A DNA stretch of 64,000 bases from Mesorhizobium huakuii (GTDB lineage Bacteria > Pseudomonadota > Alphaproteobacteria > Rhizobiales > Rhizobiaceae): positions 1-64,000 of the forward strand of contig NZ_BSNY01000009.1 of the NCBI RefSeq assembly GCF_030160235.1, in the 5' to 3' direction. Each line of letters begins with the position of its first letter. Within the stretch, counting starts at the first letter, position 1. The notes under the pieces are model-generated. The model was given only the letters and a program-made list of their open reading frames with translations. It was not told the DNA's origin and searched no databases. Shown piece by piece: positions 23,205 to 31,255 of the stretch. The position numbers and the translations under genes were made by a program.

Positions 23205-23813
23205 ATGGTCCGATCCTCCTTAGCCGTCCTGGTGATCGATGAAAATCGCATCCGCGCCTCGATCATCGAGGCCGGCCTGCGCGAGGCCGGGCATCAGCAT
23301 GTCACCGTGATCCATGACGTGACCGGCATTGCCCGGCGGATCGCCGAGATCGAACCCGATGTCATCGTCATCGATCTCGAAAATCCCAACCGCGACATGC
23401 TCGAAAACATGTTCCAGCTGTCGCGCGCAGTGAAGCGTCCGATCGCCATGTTCGTCGACCGCTCCGACCAGGCCTCGATCGAGGCCGCGGTCGACGCCGG
23501 CGTGTCCGCTTATGTCGTCGATGGTCTGCGGCAAGAGCGCGTCAAGCCGATCCTCGACATGGCGATCAGCCGCTTCAATGCCTTCTCGCGCATGGCGCGC
23601 GAGTTGGAAGAAGCGCGCAGCGAACTCGAGAGCCGCAAGGTCATCGATCGCGCCAAGGGCATACTGATGAAGTCGCGCGGCCTCTCCGAAGAGGCCGCCT
23701 ACACGCTGTTGCGCAAGACGGCGATGAACCAGAACCGCAAGATCAGCGACATCGCCCAAAGCCTGGTGACCGCGGCCGGGCTGCTGGGGCCGGCGGAGGA
23801 CGAACGAGCATGA
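23205..23813 (+). CDS. nasT: Nitrate-responsive ANTAR antiterminator NasT
   Basis: A 202-residue RNA-binding response-regulator-like protein. A receiver-type domain (residues 8-120; acceptor-like Asp in DVIVIDLENPNR) is joined by a coiled-coil helix (MARELEEARSELESRK) to a C-terminal ANTAR domain, with the signature KVIDRAKGILMKSRGLSEEAAYTLLRKTAMNQNRKISDIA. In the known NasS-NasT system, NasS holds NasT until nitrate or nitrite binds NasS; freed NasT then binds a two-hairpin RNA and prevents termination in the leader of the assimilation operon. That leader is visible at 25244-25338. The stop overlaps the nasS start as ATGA. Confidence 0.95.
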   Translation: MVRSSLAVLVIDENRIRASIIEAGLREAGHQHVTVIHDVTGIARRIAEIEPDVIVIDLENPNRDMLENMFQLSRAVKRPIAMFVDRSDQASIEAAVDAGVSAYVVDGLRQERVKPILDMAISRFNAFSRMARELEEARSELESRKVIDRAKGILMKSRGLSEEAAYTLLRKTAMNQNRKISDIAQSLVTAAGLLGPAEDERA

Positions 23814-25042
23814 GGCACCAGATCACCGCCGGTTTCATGCCGCTTTTCGACAGCGCCGTTCTGGTCGCCGCGAGCGAACTTGGTTTCGCCGCCCGCGAAG
23901 GCATTGAGCTTACGCTGCACCGCGAAACCTCCTGGGCCAACATCCGCGACCGCATCGCCATCGGCCATTTCGATCTCGCGCATATGCTGGGACCGATGCC
24001 GCTCGCCTGCAATCTCGGGCTGACGCCGCTCGCCTCCGAGACCATCGTGCCGTTCTCGCTCGGGCTCGGCGGCAATTGCGTCACCATCTCCAACGCTGTC
24101 TGGGCGGGCATGGCGGCGCATGGCGCCAAACCCGATCTCGATCCGGCACGCGCAGGCGCGGCACTCGGCGCATTCATCCGTGATCGGGCAGTCGCGGGCC
24201 GCGAACCGCTGCGCTTTGCCGTGGTGCATCCGCATTCCGGGCACAATTACGAACTGCGCTACTGGCTGGCCGCCTGCGGCATCGACCCGGACCGCGCAAT
24301 CGAGATCGTCATCGTGCCGCCCCCCTTCATGGCCGACGCGCTCGCCACTGGACGCATCGATGGCTACTGCGTCGGCGAGCCCTGGAACAGTGCCGCGGTC
24401 GCCGCCGGTACCGGCCATATCGTCACCGTCAAGGCGCAGATATGGCGCAATAGCCCGGAGAAGGTGATCGGCGTGCGCAAGGCCTGGGCGGACGAGAATC
24501 CCGAGGCGCTGGCGGCGCTGCTGCGCGCGCTGCACCATTCGGCCCGCTGGTGCCAGGATCCGGCCAACCACACCGAATTGGCCGCCGTGATGGCGCGGCC
24601 AGGCTTCCTCGGCCTGCCGCCGGCCGTGCAGATGCCGATCCTCACCGGCCATCTGCAATTGGGTGGCGGGGCGGAGCGGGATATCGACGACTTCTTCCTG
24701 CCCTTCGACAAGGCGGCGAATTTTCCCTGGAAGAGCCATGCGCTGTGGTTCTACACGCAAATGGTGCGCTGGGGGCACGTCGCGCACACGCCCGACAATC
24801 TCGCCATCGCCCGGAATTGCTACCGGCCCGACCTCTACCGCTCGGCGCTGAAGCCGCTCGGTGTCGCGCTTCCCGGGGCCAATGCGAAGGTCGAAGGCGC
24901 GCTCAAGGTCGCCACCGCGGTCGGCGCGACCGGTGCCGGCCTGATGCTCGGCCCGGACGGTTTCTTCGACGGCCAGATCTTCGATCCCGATGAGATCGAG
25001 AGGTATATTGCCGGCCAGAAATCGGTCCGCGCGGAAGCCTGA
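23810..25042 (+). CDS. nasS: Nitrate/nitrite sensor NasS (NrtA-like, cytosolic)
   Basis: A 410-residue protein homologous to the nitrate-binding NrtA/CmpA proteins but without any signal peptide: it begins MRHQITAGFMPLFDSAVLVA directly in the fold. It therefore acts in the cytosol as the nitrate/nitrite sensor that sequesters NasT. Typical family segments are IGHFDLAHMLGPMPLACNLG, HPHSGHNYELRYWLAACGIDPD and GYCVGEPWNSAAV, each matched by a counterpart in the transported-substrate protein encoded at 25370, which allows direct comparison within the window. It is translationally coupled to nasT. Confidence 0.93.
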   Translation: MRHQITAGFMPLFDSAVLVAASELGFAAREGIELTLHRETSWANIRDRIAIGHFDLAHMLGPMPLACNLGLTPLASETIVPFSLGLGGNCVTISNAVWAGMAAHGAKPDLDPARAGAALGAFIRDRAVAGREPLRFAVVHPHSGHNYELRYWLAACGIDPDRAIEIVIVPPPFMADALATGRIDGYCVGEPWNSAAVAAGTGHIVTVKAQIWRNSPEKVIGVRKAWADENPEALAALLRALHHSARWCQDPANHTELAAVMARPGFLGLPPAVQMPILTGHLQLGGGAERDIDDFFLPFDKAANFPWKSHALWFYTQMVRWGHVAHTPDNLAIARNCYRPDLYRSALKPLGVALPGANAKVEGALKVATAVGATGAGLMLGPDGFFDGQIFDPDEIERYIAGQKSVRAEA

Positions 25043-25067
25043 TCATTTCCGCGCCATTCTTGTGCAT

Positions 25068-25084
25068 TGCACAAAAATTGTGCG
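25068..25084. promoter_or_regulatory. NtrC-type upstream activator site
   Basis: The 17-mer TGCACAAAAATTGTGCG follows the NtrC layout of a TGCAC half, a five-base spacer and a GTGC half, with mismatches at the inner and last positions. It overlaps a second dyad, TGTGCA-T-TGCACA (25061-25073). Its centre lies about 143 bases before the predicted start from the sigma-54 promoter, a usual enhancer distance. Confidence 0.6.
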
Positions 25085-25192
25085 CGCGATGGCCCTAATG
25101 AACAATCTTTGGCCTGCCCGCCATATTGCCCGGCGCGCCATCGACCGGCATGAATCTCTGATTTCATTGATGTTTTTCCTTTCAACCGAAAC

Positions 25193-25208
25193 TGGCACGG
25201 TTCCTGCT
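25193..25208 (+). promoter_or_regulatory. Sigma-54 (RpoN) promoter of the nitrate assimilation operon
   Basis: TGGCACG (25193-25199), four bases, then CTGCT (25204-25208) matches the sigma-54 consensus with one mismatch. The invariant GG (25194-25195) and GC (25206-25207) are separated by ten bases as required. Transcription would start near 25219. Combined with the NtrC-like site upstream this indicates general nitrogen control of the operon. Confidence 0.8.
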
Positions 25209-25243
25209 TTGGAATAACCAGGCCCTTCGCGGGTCACGGAACA

Positions 25244-25278
25244 GGCGTCCAATGGCGGGCGCCACAGGCAAAGCTGCC
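25244..25278 (+). promoter_or_regulatory. ANTAR-target two-hairpin RNA element
   Basis: Hairpin 1 has a seven-pair stem (25244-25250 with 25257-25263, one G-U) closing the hexaloop AAUGGC. Hairpin 2 has stem GGC/GCC (25267-25269, 25276-25278) closing the hexaloop AAAGCU. Both loops have A at position 1 and G at position 4, the pattern recognised by ANTAR proteins. The 3' part of hairpin 2 overlaps the 5' strand of the following terminator (25273-25278), so NasT binding would block termination. Hairpin 2 is short and would depend on the protein. Confidence 0.75.
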
Positions 25279-25338
25279 GCTCAGGTCAAAACGCGCTCCC
25301 GGTCTCTCGGGCGCGAAGACCTGGCCGGCGGCTTTTTT
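25273..25338 (+). terminator. Intrinsic terminator/attenuator in the nas leader
   Basis: A long stem pairs GCTGCC (25273-25278) with GGCGGC (25327-25332, one G-U) and CAGGTC (25282-25287) with GACCTG (25318-25323). A GC-rich inner stem lies between, and six T residues follow at 25333-25338. It is placed before nrtA and after the sigma-54 start, so most transcripts should stop here unless hairpin 2 of the ANTAR element forms. Confidence 0.8.
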
Positions 25339-25369
25339 GTTTTGGAATCGCGTTCAACCGGAGACGACG

Positions 25370-26698
25370 ATGAAGAAGACGATGAAGAACTGGATCGGGA
25401 CGGGAACATCGCCCAAGGATGTGACGCGTCGCGATTTTCTGGTCAGCAGCGCCATGACGGCCGGCCTGTTCATGGCGGCCCGCAAGCTGTTTCCATCCGG
25501 CGCCTATGCCGCGACCGCCGCGCCGGAAGTCACCGGGGCCAAGCTCGGCTTCATCGCGCTGACCGATGCCGCACCGCTGATGATCGCCAAGGAGAAGGGC
25601 CTGTTCGCCAAATTCGGCATGCCTGATGTCGAGGTGCTGAAGCAGGCTTCCTGGGGCGCGACGCGCGACAATCTGATGCTTGGCGGTGCCGCCAACGGCA
25701 TCGACGGCGCCCACATACTGACGCCGCTGCCTTACCTCATGCACACCGGCAAGGTGACGCAGAACAACCAGCCCATGCCGATGGCGATCGTGGCGCGGCT
25801 CAACTACGACTGCCAGGGCATTTCGGTCGCGCAGGAATATGCCGGCACCGGTGTCGGCCTCGACGCTTCCAAGCTGAAGGATGCCTTCGCCGCCAAGAAG
25901 GCGGCCGGCAAGGAGATCAAGGCCGCCATGACTTTCCCGGGCGGCACGCACGACCTCTGGCTGCGCTACTGGCTGGCCGCCGGCGGCATCGATCCCGACA
26001 AGGACGTCTCGACCATCGTCGTGCCGCCGCCGCAGATGGTGGCCAACATGAAGGTCGGCAACATGGACGTTTTCTGCGTCGGCGAGCCGTGGAACGAGCA
26101 GCTCGTCCGCCAGGGCGTCGGCTTCACCGCCGCCTCCACGGGCGAATTGTGGAAGGGCCATCCGGAAAAGGCGCTCGGCCTGCGCGCCGAATTCATCGAG
26201 AAGAACCCGAACGCCACCAAGGCGATCCTGATGGCCGTCATGGAAGCCCAGCAATGGTGCGAGGCCAAGGAGAACAAGGACGAGATGGCCGCCATCATCG
26301 GCAAGCGGCAATGGATGAACGTGCCGGTCGCCGACATTATCGGCCGCCTCAAGGGCGACATCAACTACGGCAATGGCCGCGTCGCCAAAGGTACCGACCT
26401 CTACATGAAGTTCTGGAAGGGCGGCGTTTCCTACCCCTTCAAGAGCCATGATTCGTGGTTCCTCGCCGAGAACATCCGCTGGGGCAAGTTCGCGCCGACC
26501 ACCGACGTCAAGGCGCTGGTCGATCAGGTCAACCGCGAGGATCTGTGGCGCGAGGCGGCCAAGGATCTCGGCGTGGCGGCGGCCGACATTCCGGCCTCCT
26601 CGTCGCGCGGCGTCGAGACCTTCTTCGACGGCAAGGTCTTCGATCCGGCCAACCCGTCCGCCTATCTCGACAGCCTGAAGATCAAGGCGTCGGCCTAG
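25370..26698 (+). CDS. nrtA: Nitrate ABC transporter substrate-binding protein
   Basis: A 442-residue periplasmic nitrate-binding protein of the NrtA/CmpA family. The ATG at 25370 has GGAG six bases upstream; an earlier in-frame start lies inside the attenuator. A twin-arginine signal, TRRDFLVSSAMTAGLFMAAR, directs folded export. Conserved segments include ALTDAAPLMIAKEKGLFAKFG, FPGGTHDLWLRYWLAAGGIDPD and VFCVGEPWNEQLVRQG. It is the first structural gene after the attenuated leader and cooperates with the permease and ATPase that follow. Confidence 0.94.
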   Translation: MKKTMKNWIGTGTSPKDVTRRDFLVSSAMTAGLFMAARKLFPSGAYAATAAPEVTGAKLGFIALTDAAPLMIAKEKGLFAKFGMPDVEVLKQASWGATRDNLMLGGAANGIDGAHILTPLPYLMHTGKVTQNNQPMPMAIVARLNYDCQGISVAQEYAGTGVGLDASKLKDAFAAKKAAGKEIKAAMTFPGGTHDLWLRYWLAAGGIDPDKDVSTIVVPPPQMVANMKVGNMDVFCVGEPWNEQLVRQGVGFTAASTGELWKGHPEKALGLRAEFIEKNPNATKAILMAVMEAQQWCEAKENKDEMAAIIGKRQWMNVPVADIIGRLKGDINYGNGRVAKGTDLYMKFWKGGVSYPFKSHDSWFLAENIRWGKFAPTTDVKALVDQVNREDLWREAAKDLGVAAADIPASSSRGVETFFDGKVFDPANPSAYLDSLKIKASA

Positions 26699-26764
26699 CC
26701 GGCGCAAACGACGCCCTTGCGCTGTTTGTCGCAGCAAATCCCGACCACGGAGTTTTTCCCAGAC

Positions 26765-27655
26765 ATGTCGATCCAGACTATCGAGGATACCAAGGTGAAG
26801 GCGTTCCCCGCCAAACCGGCCGAGGTGATTGCCTTCACCGCCAAGGCGCGGCGCCGCTTCGACCCGCTCGCCATCGCCGGCAAGCTGGCGAGCACACTGG
26901 TGCCGCCGGTCATCGTCATCGCCCTCATGCTCGTCGTCTGGCAGGTCGCCTGCTCGTCGCCGACATCGAGCCTGCCGCCGCCGAGCCAGGTGTGGAACGA
27001 GGCCTACGACCTCATCGCGCATCCGTTCTTCGACAATGGTCCGCAGGATATCGGACTGGCATGGCGGGTGCTGATCTCGCTGCAGCGCGTCGCCATCGGC
27101 TTCGGCCTGGCGGCGATCGTCGGCGTGGCGCTCGGCGCGCTGGTCGGCCAGTCGATATGGGCGATGCGCGGCCTCGATCCGGTGTTCCAGATCCTGCGCA
27201 CCGTGCCGCCGCTGGCCTGGCTGCCGCTGTCGCTGGCGGCGTTCCGCGATTCCAGCCCGTCGGCGCTGTTCGTCATCTTCATCACCTCGATCTGGCCGAT
27301 CATCATCAACACCGCCGTCGGCGTGCGCAACATCCCGCAGGATTATCGCAACGTCGCGCGCATCCTGCGGCTCAACCCGTTCGAGTTCTTCGTCAAGATC
27401 ATGGTGCCGGCCGCCGCGCCCTACATCTTCACCGGCCTGCGCATCGGCATCGGCCTGTCCTGGCTCGCCATCGTCGCCGCCGAAATGCTGACCGGCGGCG
27501 TCGGCATCGGCTTCTTCATCTGGGACGCGTGGAACTCGTCGCGGCTGCCCGACATCATCGTCGCGCTCGCCTATATCGGCGTCACCGGCTTCTGCCTCGA
27601 CCGCCTGGTCGCCGGCGTCGGCGCCTTCGTCACCCGCGGCACAACGGCAAAGTGA
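26765..27655 (+). CDS. nrtB: Nitrate ABC transporter permease
   Basis: A 296-residue inner-membrane permease of the NrtB family. About six membrane helices are visible, beginning with LVPPVIVIALMLVVWQVAC. The EAA-type loop that contacts the ATPase reads YRNVARILRLNPFEFFVKIMVPAAAPYIFTGLRIGIG in two adjoining pieces. The start at 26765 (MSIQTIEDTK) is preferred to an in-frame ATG 48 bases earlier because a GGAG lies upstream and the family N-terminus fits. It follows nrtA by 66 bases. Confidence 0.93.
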   Translation: MSIQTIEDTKVKAFPAKPAEVIAFTAKARRRFDPLAIAGKLASTLVPPVIVIALMLVVWQVACSSPTSSLPPPSQVWNEAYDLIAHPFFDNGPQDIGLAWRVLISLQRVAIGFGLAAIVGVALGALVGQSIWAMRGLDPVFQILRTVPPLAWLPLSLAAFRDSSPSALFVIFITSIWPIIINTAVGVRNIPQDYRNVARILRLNPFEFFVKIMVPAAAPYIFTGLRIGIGLSWLAIVAAEMLTGGVGIGFFIWDAWNSSRLPDIIVALAYIGVTGFCLDRLVAGVGAFVTRGTTAK

Positions 27656-27665
27656 GGAGAGCGCG

Positions 27666-28463
27666 ATGACCGCCTATCTGAAACTCGACCATATCGACAA
27701 ATCCTTCGCCCGCGGCGGCCAGGTCAGCGAGGTTCTGAGGGACATCAGGCTGACCATCGACAAGGGCGAATTCGTCTCCATCATCGGCCACTCCGGCTGC
27801 GGCAAGTCGACCTTGCTCAACCTGATCGCCGGCCTGACCAAGGTCTCCGCCGGGGCCGTGCTGCTCGAGAACAAGGAGGTCGACAGCCCCGGCCCCGAAC
27901 GCGCCGTGGTGTTCCAGAACCACTCGCTGCTGCCTTGGCTGACCGTCTACGAAAACATCAACCTGGCGGTGTCGAAAGTCTTCGGCCGCTCGAAGAGCAA
28001 GGCCGAGCGGCATGACTGGATCATGCGCAATCTCGACCTCGTGCAGATGGCGCACGCCAGGGACAAGCGGCCGGCCGAGATCTCCGGCGGCATGAAGCAG
28101 CGCGTCGGCATTGCCCGCGCGCTCGCCATGGAGCCGAAGATCCTGCTGCTCGACGAGCCGTTCGGCGCGCTCGACGCGCTGACGCGCGCCCATCTGCAGG
28201 ACGCGGTTATGGACATCCATTCCAGGCTCGGCTCGACGACGATCATAATCACCCATGATGTCGACGAGGCGGTGCTCTTGTCCGACCGCATCGTCATGAT
28301 GACCAACGGCCCGGCCGCGACCATCGGCGAGGTGCTGCCCGTGCCGCTGGCAAGGCCGCGCCGGCGCATCGAGCTCGCCTCCGACCGAACCTTCCTGCGC
28401 TGCCGCGAGGCCGTGCTGAAGTTCCTCTACGAACGCCACCGCTTCGTCGAAGCCGCGGAGTAG
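27666..28463 (+). CDS. nrtD: Nitrate ABC transporter ATP-binding protein
   Basis: A 265-residue ABC ATPase with Walker A GHSGCGKST near residue 41, Q-loop VVFQNHSLLPW, signature SGGMKQRVGIARAL near 140, Walker B ILLLDEPFGALD near 160 and switch His in IIITHDVDEA. The short length, with no fused NrtA-like regulatory domain, matches NrtD rather than cyanobacterial NrtC; a homodimer probably drives the transporter. GAGGAG precedes the ATG and the gene is ten bases from nrtB. Confidence 0.92.
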   Translation: MTAYLKLDHIDKSFARGGQVSEVLRDIRLTIDKGEFVSIIGHSGCGKSTLLNLIAGLTKVSAGAVLLENKEVDSPGPERAVVFQNHSLLPWLTVYENINLAVSKVFGRSKSKAERHDWIMRNLDLVQMAHARDKRPAEISGGMKQRVGIARALAMEPKILLLDEPFGALDALTRAHLQDAVMDIHSRLGSTTIIITHDVDEAVLLSDRIVMMTNGPAATIGEVLPVPLARPRRRIELASDRTFLRCREAVLKFLYERHRFVEAAE

Positions 28464-28467
28464 CATC

Positions 28468-30918
28468 ATGACCGAAAGATTAGTCATCATCGGCAACGGC
28501 ATGGCCCCCGGGCGCATGCTGGAGCATCTCCTGGAACAGGCGCCCGGCCGCTACGCCGTCACCATCTTCAATGCCGAGCCGCGCGTCAATTACGACCGCA
28601 TCATGCTGTCGCCGGTGCTGTCGGGCGAGAAGGCCTATGAGGAAATCATCATCCATGGCGATGGCTGGTACATCGCCAACAACATCACCCTCTACAAGGG
28701 CCACAAGATCGTCGCCATCGACCGGGCGGCGAAGACCGTCACCTCCGATCATGGGGTGACCGAGGCCTACGACAAGCTGGTCATCGCCACCGGTTCGGTG
28801 CCGTTCATCATTCCGGTGCCGGGCCACAACCTGCCCGGCGTGCTGACCTACCGCGACCTCGACGACGTCCAGGCCATGATGCTGGCCGCCCAGTCGCGCG
28901 CCAAGGCCGTGGTCATCGGCGGCGGGCTGCTCGGGCTGGAGGCGGCGGCGGGCCTCAACGCGCAAGGCATGGACGTCACCGTGCTGCACGTCATGCCGAC
29001 GCTGATGGAGCGCCAGCTCGATCCGGCCGCCGGCTATCTCTTGCAGCGCGCGGTGGAGCAACGCGGCATCAAGGTCATCACCAAGGCCAACACGCAGGCA
29101 ATCACGGGCAACGGCAAGGTCGAGCAGGTGGAACTCGCCGACGGCACCATCATTCCGGCGACGCTGGTGGTCATGGCCGTCGGTATAAGGCCGAATGCGG
29201 CGCTGGCGAAGGAGGCAGGCGTCGCCGTCAACAGAGGCATCGTCGTCGATGCCGGCATGCGCAGCAACGATCCCGACATCTACGCGCTCGGCGAATGCGC
29301 CGAGGTCAACGGCATGGTCTATGGGCTGGTGGCGCCGCTCTACGAGATGGCGCGCGTCGCGGCCCACCAGCTTGCCGGCAACGAGGCGGCCGCCTTTGTC
29401 CACATGGACACGCCGACCAAGCTCAAGGTCACCGGCATCGACCTGTTCTCGCTCGGCGACTTCGCCGAGGGCGAGGACCGCCAGGAGATCGTTCTGCGCG
29501 ACGCCGCCGCCGGCGTCTACAAGCGCCTGGTGCTCAAGGACGACCGCATCATCGGCACTGTGCTCTATGGCGAGACGGCGGATGGCGCCTGGTTCAACGA
29601 TCTCAAGAAGAAGCAGACCGACATTTCGCAGATGCGCGATACGTTGATCTTCGGCCAGTCATACCAGGGGGGTGCCCCGCTGGACCCTATGGCGGCCGTT
29701 GCAGCCTTGCCGGATGATGCGGAAATCTGCGGCTGCAACGGCGTCTGCAAGGGCAAGATCACAGGCGCGATCACGGCCAAGGGCCTGACCTCGCTCGACG
29801 ACGTGCGCGCCCACACCAAGGCGTCGGCCTCCTGCGGTTCCTGCACCGGGCTGGTCGAGAAGCTGATGGTGCTGACCCTCGGCGACACCTACAACCCCGC
29901 CGCAGTGCAGCCCATGTGCTCCTGCACCACCCTCGGCCATGACGAGGTGCGTCGGCTGATCATCGCCAAGCAGTTGAAGACCATTCCAGCCGTCATGCAG
30001 GAACTGGAGTGGAAGACCTCCTGCGGCTGCGCCAAATGCCGGCCGGCGCTCAACTACTACCTCGTCTGCGACTGGCCGGACGATTACGCCGACGACTACC
30101 AGTCGCGCTTCATCAATGAGCGGGTACACGCCAACATCCAGAAGGACGGCACCTACTCGGTGGTGCCGCGCATGTGGGGCGGCGTGACCAATGCCGCCGA
30201 ACTGCGCGCCATCGCCGATGTTGTCGACAAGTTCGAGATCCCGATGGTCAAGGTCACCGGGGGCCAGCGCATCGACATGCTGGGCATCCGCAAGGAGGAC
30301 CTGCCGGCGGTATGGGCCGATCTCGGCCAGGCCGGCTTCGTCTCCGGCCATGCCTATGCCAAGGGCCTGCGCACGGTGAAGACCTGCGTCGGCTCCGACT
30401 GGTGCCGCTTCGGCACGCAGGACTCGACGGGGCTCGGCATCCGTATCGAGAAATTCATGTGGGGCTCGTGGACCCCGGCCAAGGTCAAGATGGCGGTGTC
30501 GGGCTGCCCGCGCAACTGCGCCGAGGCGACCTGCAAGGATGTCGGCGTCATCTGCGTTGATAGTGGCTACGAGATTCATTTCGCCGGCGCCGCCGGCCTC
30601 GACATCAAGGGCACCGAAGTGCTCGGCCTGGTGAAGACCGAGGACGAGGCGCTGGAGCACATCGTGGCGCTGACGCAGATGTACCGCGAGCAGGGCCGCT
30701 ATCTCGAACGCATCTACAAATGGGCCAAGCGCATCGGCATCCCCGAGATCAAGCGCCAGATCATGGACGATGGCGCGAAGCGCAAGGCCTACTACGAGCG
30801 CTTCGTCTTCTCCCAGAAATTCGCCCAGGTCGACCCGTGGTCGGAACGCGTCTCCGGCAAGGACAAGCACGAGTTCCGCCCGATGGCTTCAGTCGGGTTT
30901 GCGCAGGCGGCGGAGTGA
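28468..30918 (+). CDS. nirB: Assimilatory nitrite reductase, large subunit
   Basis: An 816-residue cytosolic enzyme reducing nitrite to ammonium with NAD(P)H. The N-terminal FAD/NAD domain starts with VIIGNGMAPGRM and has a second dinucleotide motif VVIGGGLLGLEAA near residue 150. A BFD-like [2Fe-2S] region has CGCNGVCKGK and ASCGSCTGLVEKL (about 424-470), followed by further Cys motifs CSCTT and CGCAKC. The sirohaem-[4Fe-4S] site has CVGSDWC near 642 and SGCPRNC near 678. Length matches NirB. GGAG precedes the ATG and overlaps the end of nrtD. No sirohaem synthase gene lies in this operon, so that cofactor must come from elsewhere. Confidence 0.96.
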   Translation: MTERLVIIGNGMAPGRMLEHLLEQAPGRYAVTIFNAEPRVNYDRIMLSPVLSGEKAYEEIIIHGDGWYIANNITLYKGHKIVAIDRAAKTVTSDHGVTEAYDKLVIATGSVPFIIPVPGHNLPGVLTYRDLDDVQAMMLAAQSRAKAVVIGGGLLGLEAAAGLNAQGMDVTVLHVMPTLMERQLDPAAGYLLQRAVEQRGIKVITKANTQAITGNGKVEQVELADGTIIPATLVVMAVGIRPNAALAKEAGVAVNRGIVVDAGMRSNDPDIYALGECAEVNGMVYGLVAPLYEMARVAAHQLAGNEAAAFVHMDTPTKLKVTGIDLFSLGDFAEGEDRQEIVLRDAAAGVYKRLVLKDDRIIGTVLYGETADGAWFNDLKKKQTDISQMRDTLIFGQSYQGGAPLDPMAAVAALPDDAEICGCNGVCKGKITGAITAKGLTSLDDVRAHTKASASCGSCTGLVEKLMVLTLGDTYNPAAVQPMCSCTTLGHDEVRRLIIAKQLKTIPAVMQELEWKTSCGCAKCRPALNYYLVCDWPDDYADDYQSRFINERVHANIQKDGTYSVVPRMWGGVTNAAELRAIADVVDKFEIPMVKVTGGQRIDMLGIRKEDLPAVWADLGQAGFVSGHAYAKGLRTVKTCVGSDWCRFGTQDSTGLGIRIEKFMWGSWTPAKVKMAVSGCPRNCAEATCKDVGVICVDSGYEIHFAGAAGLDIKGTEVLGLVKTEDEALEHIVALTQMYREQGRYLERIYKWAKRIGIPEIKRQIMDDGAKRKAYYERFVFSQKFAQVDPWSERVSGKDKHEFRPMASVGFAQAAE

Positions 30919-30923
30919 GCGCG

Positions 30924-31253
30924 ATGAATTGGATATCGATCGGCACCCTCTCCGACATCCCGCGCCGCGGCGCGCGCTGTGTCGCCACCCCGCAGGGCAA
31001 GGTCGCCGTCTTCCGCACCCAGGACGATCAGGTCTACGCCATCGACGATCATTGTCCGCACAAAGGCGGCCCGCTGAGCCAGGGCATCGTCCATGGCGCG
31101 GCGGTGACCTGCCCCTTGCACAATTGGGTGATCTCGCTGGAGACAGGCAAGGCGCTCGGCGCCGACGAGGGCGCAGTACGCACCATCCCGGTCAAGGTCG
31201 AGGACGAGAGGCTTTTCCTGGCGCTTGAAGCGCTGGCCAGCCGCGCTGCCTGA
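30924..31253 (+). CDS. nirD: Nitrite reductase small subunit (Rieske-type)
   Basis: A 109-residue protein with the Rieske [2Fe-2S] ligands CPHKGGPL (Cys-x-His) and CPLHNWVI (Cys-x-x-His). It partners NirB. The ATG at 30924 lies five bases after the nirB stop, with GGAG upstream; longer in-frame readings run through nirB and are artefacts. NirD proteins of this length are typical. Confidence 0.93.
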   Translation: MNWISIGTLSDIPRRGARCVATPQGKVAVFRTQDDQVYAIDDHCPHKGGPLSQGIVHGAAVTCPLHNWVISLETGKALGADEGAVRTIPVKVEDERLFLALEALASRAA

Positions 31254-31255
31254 CC

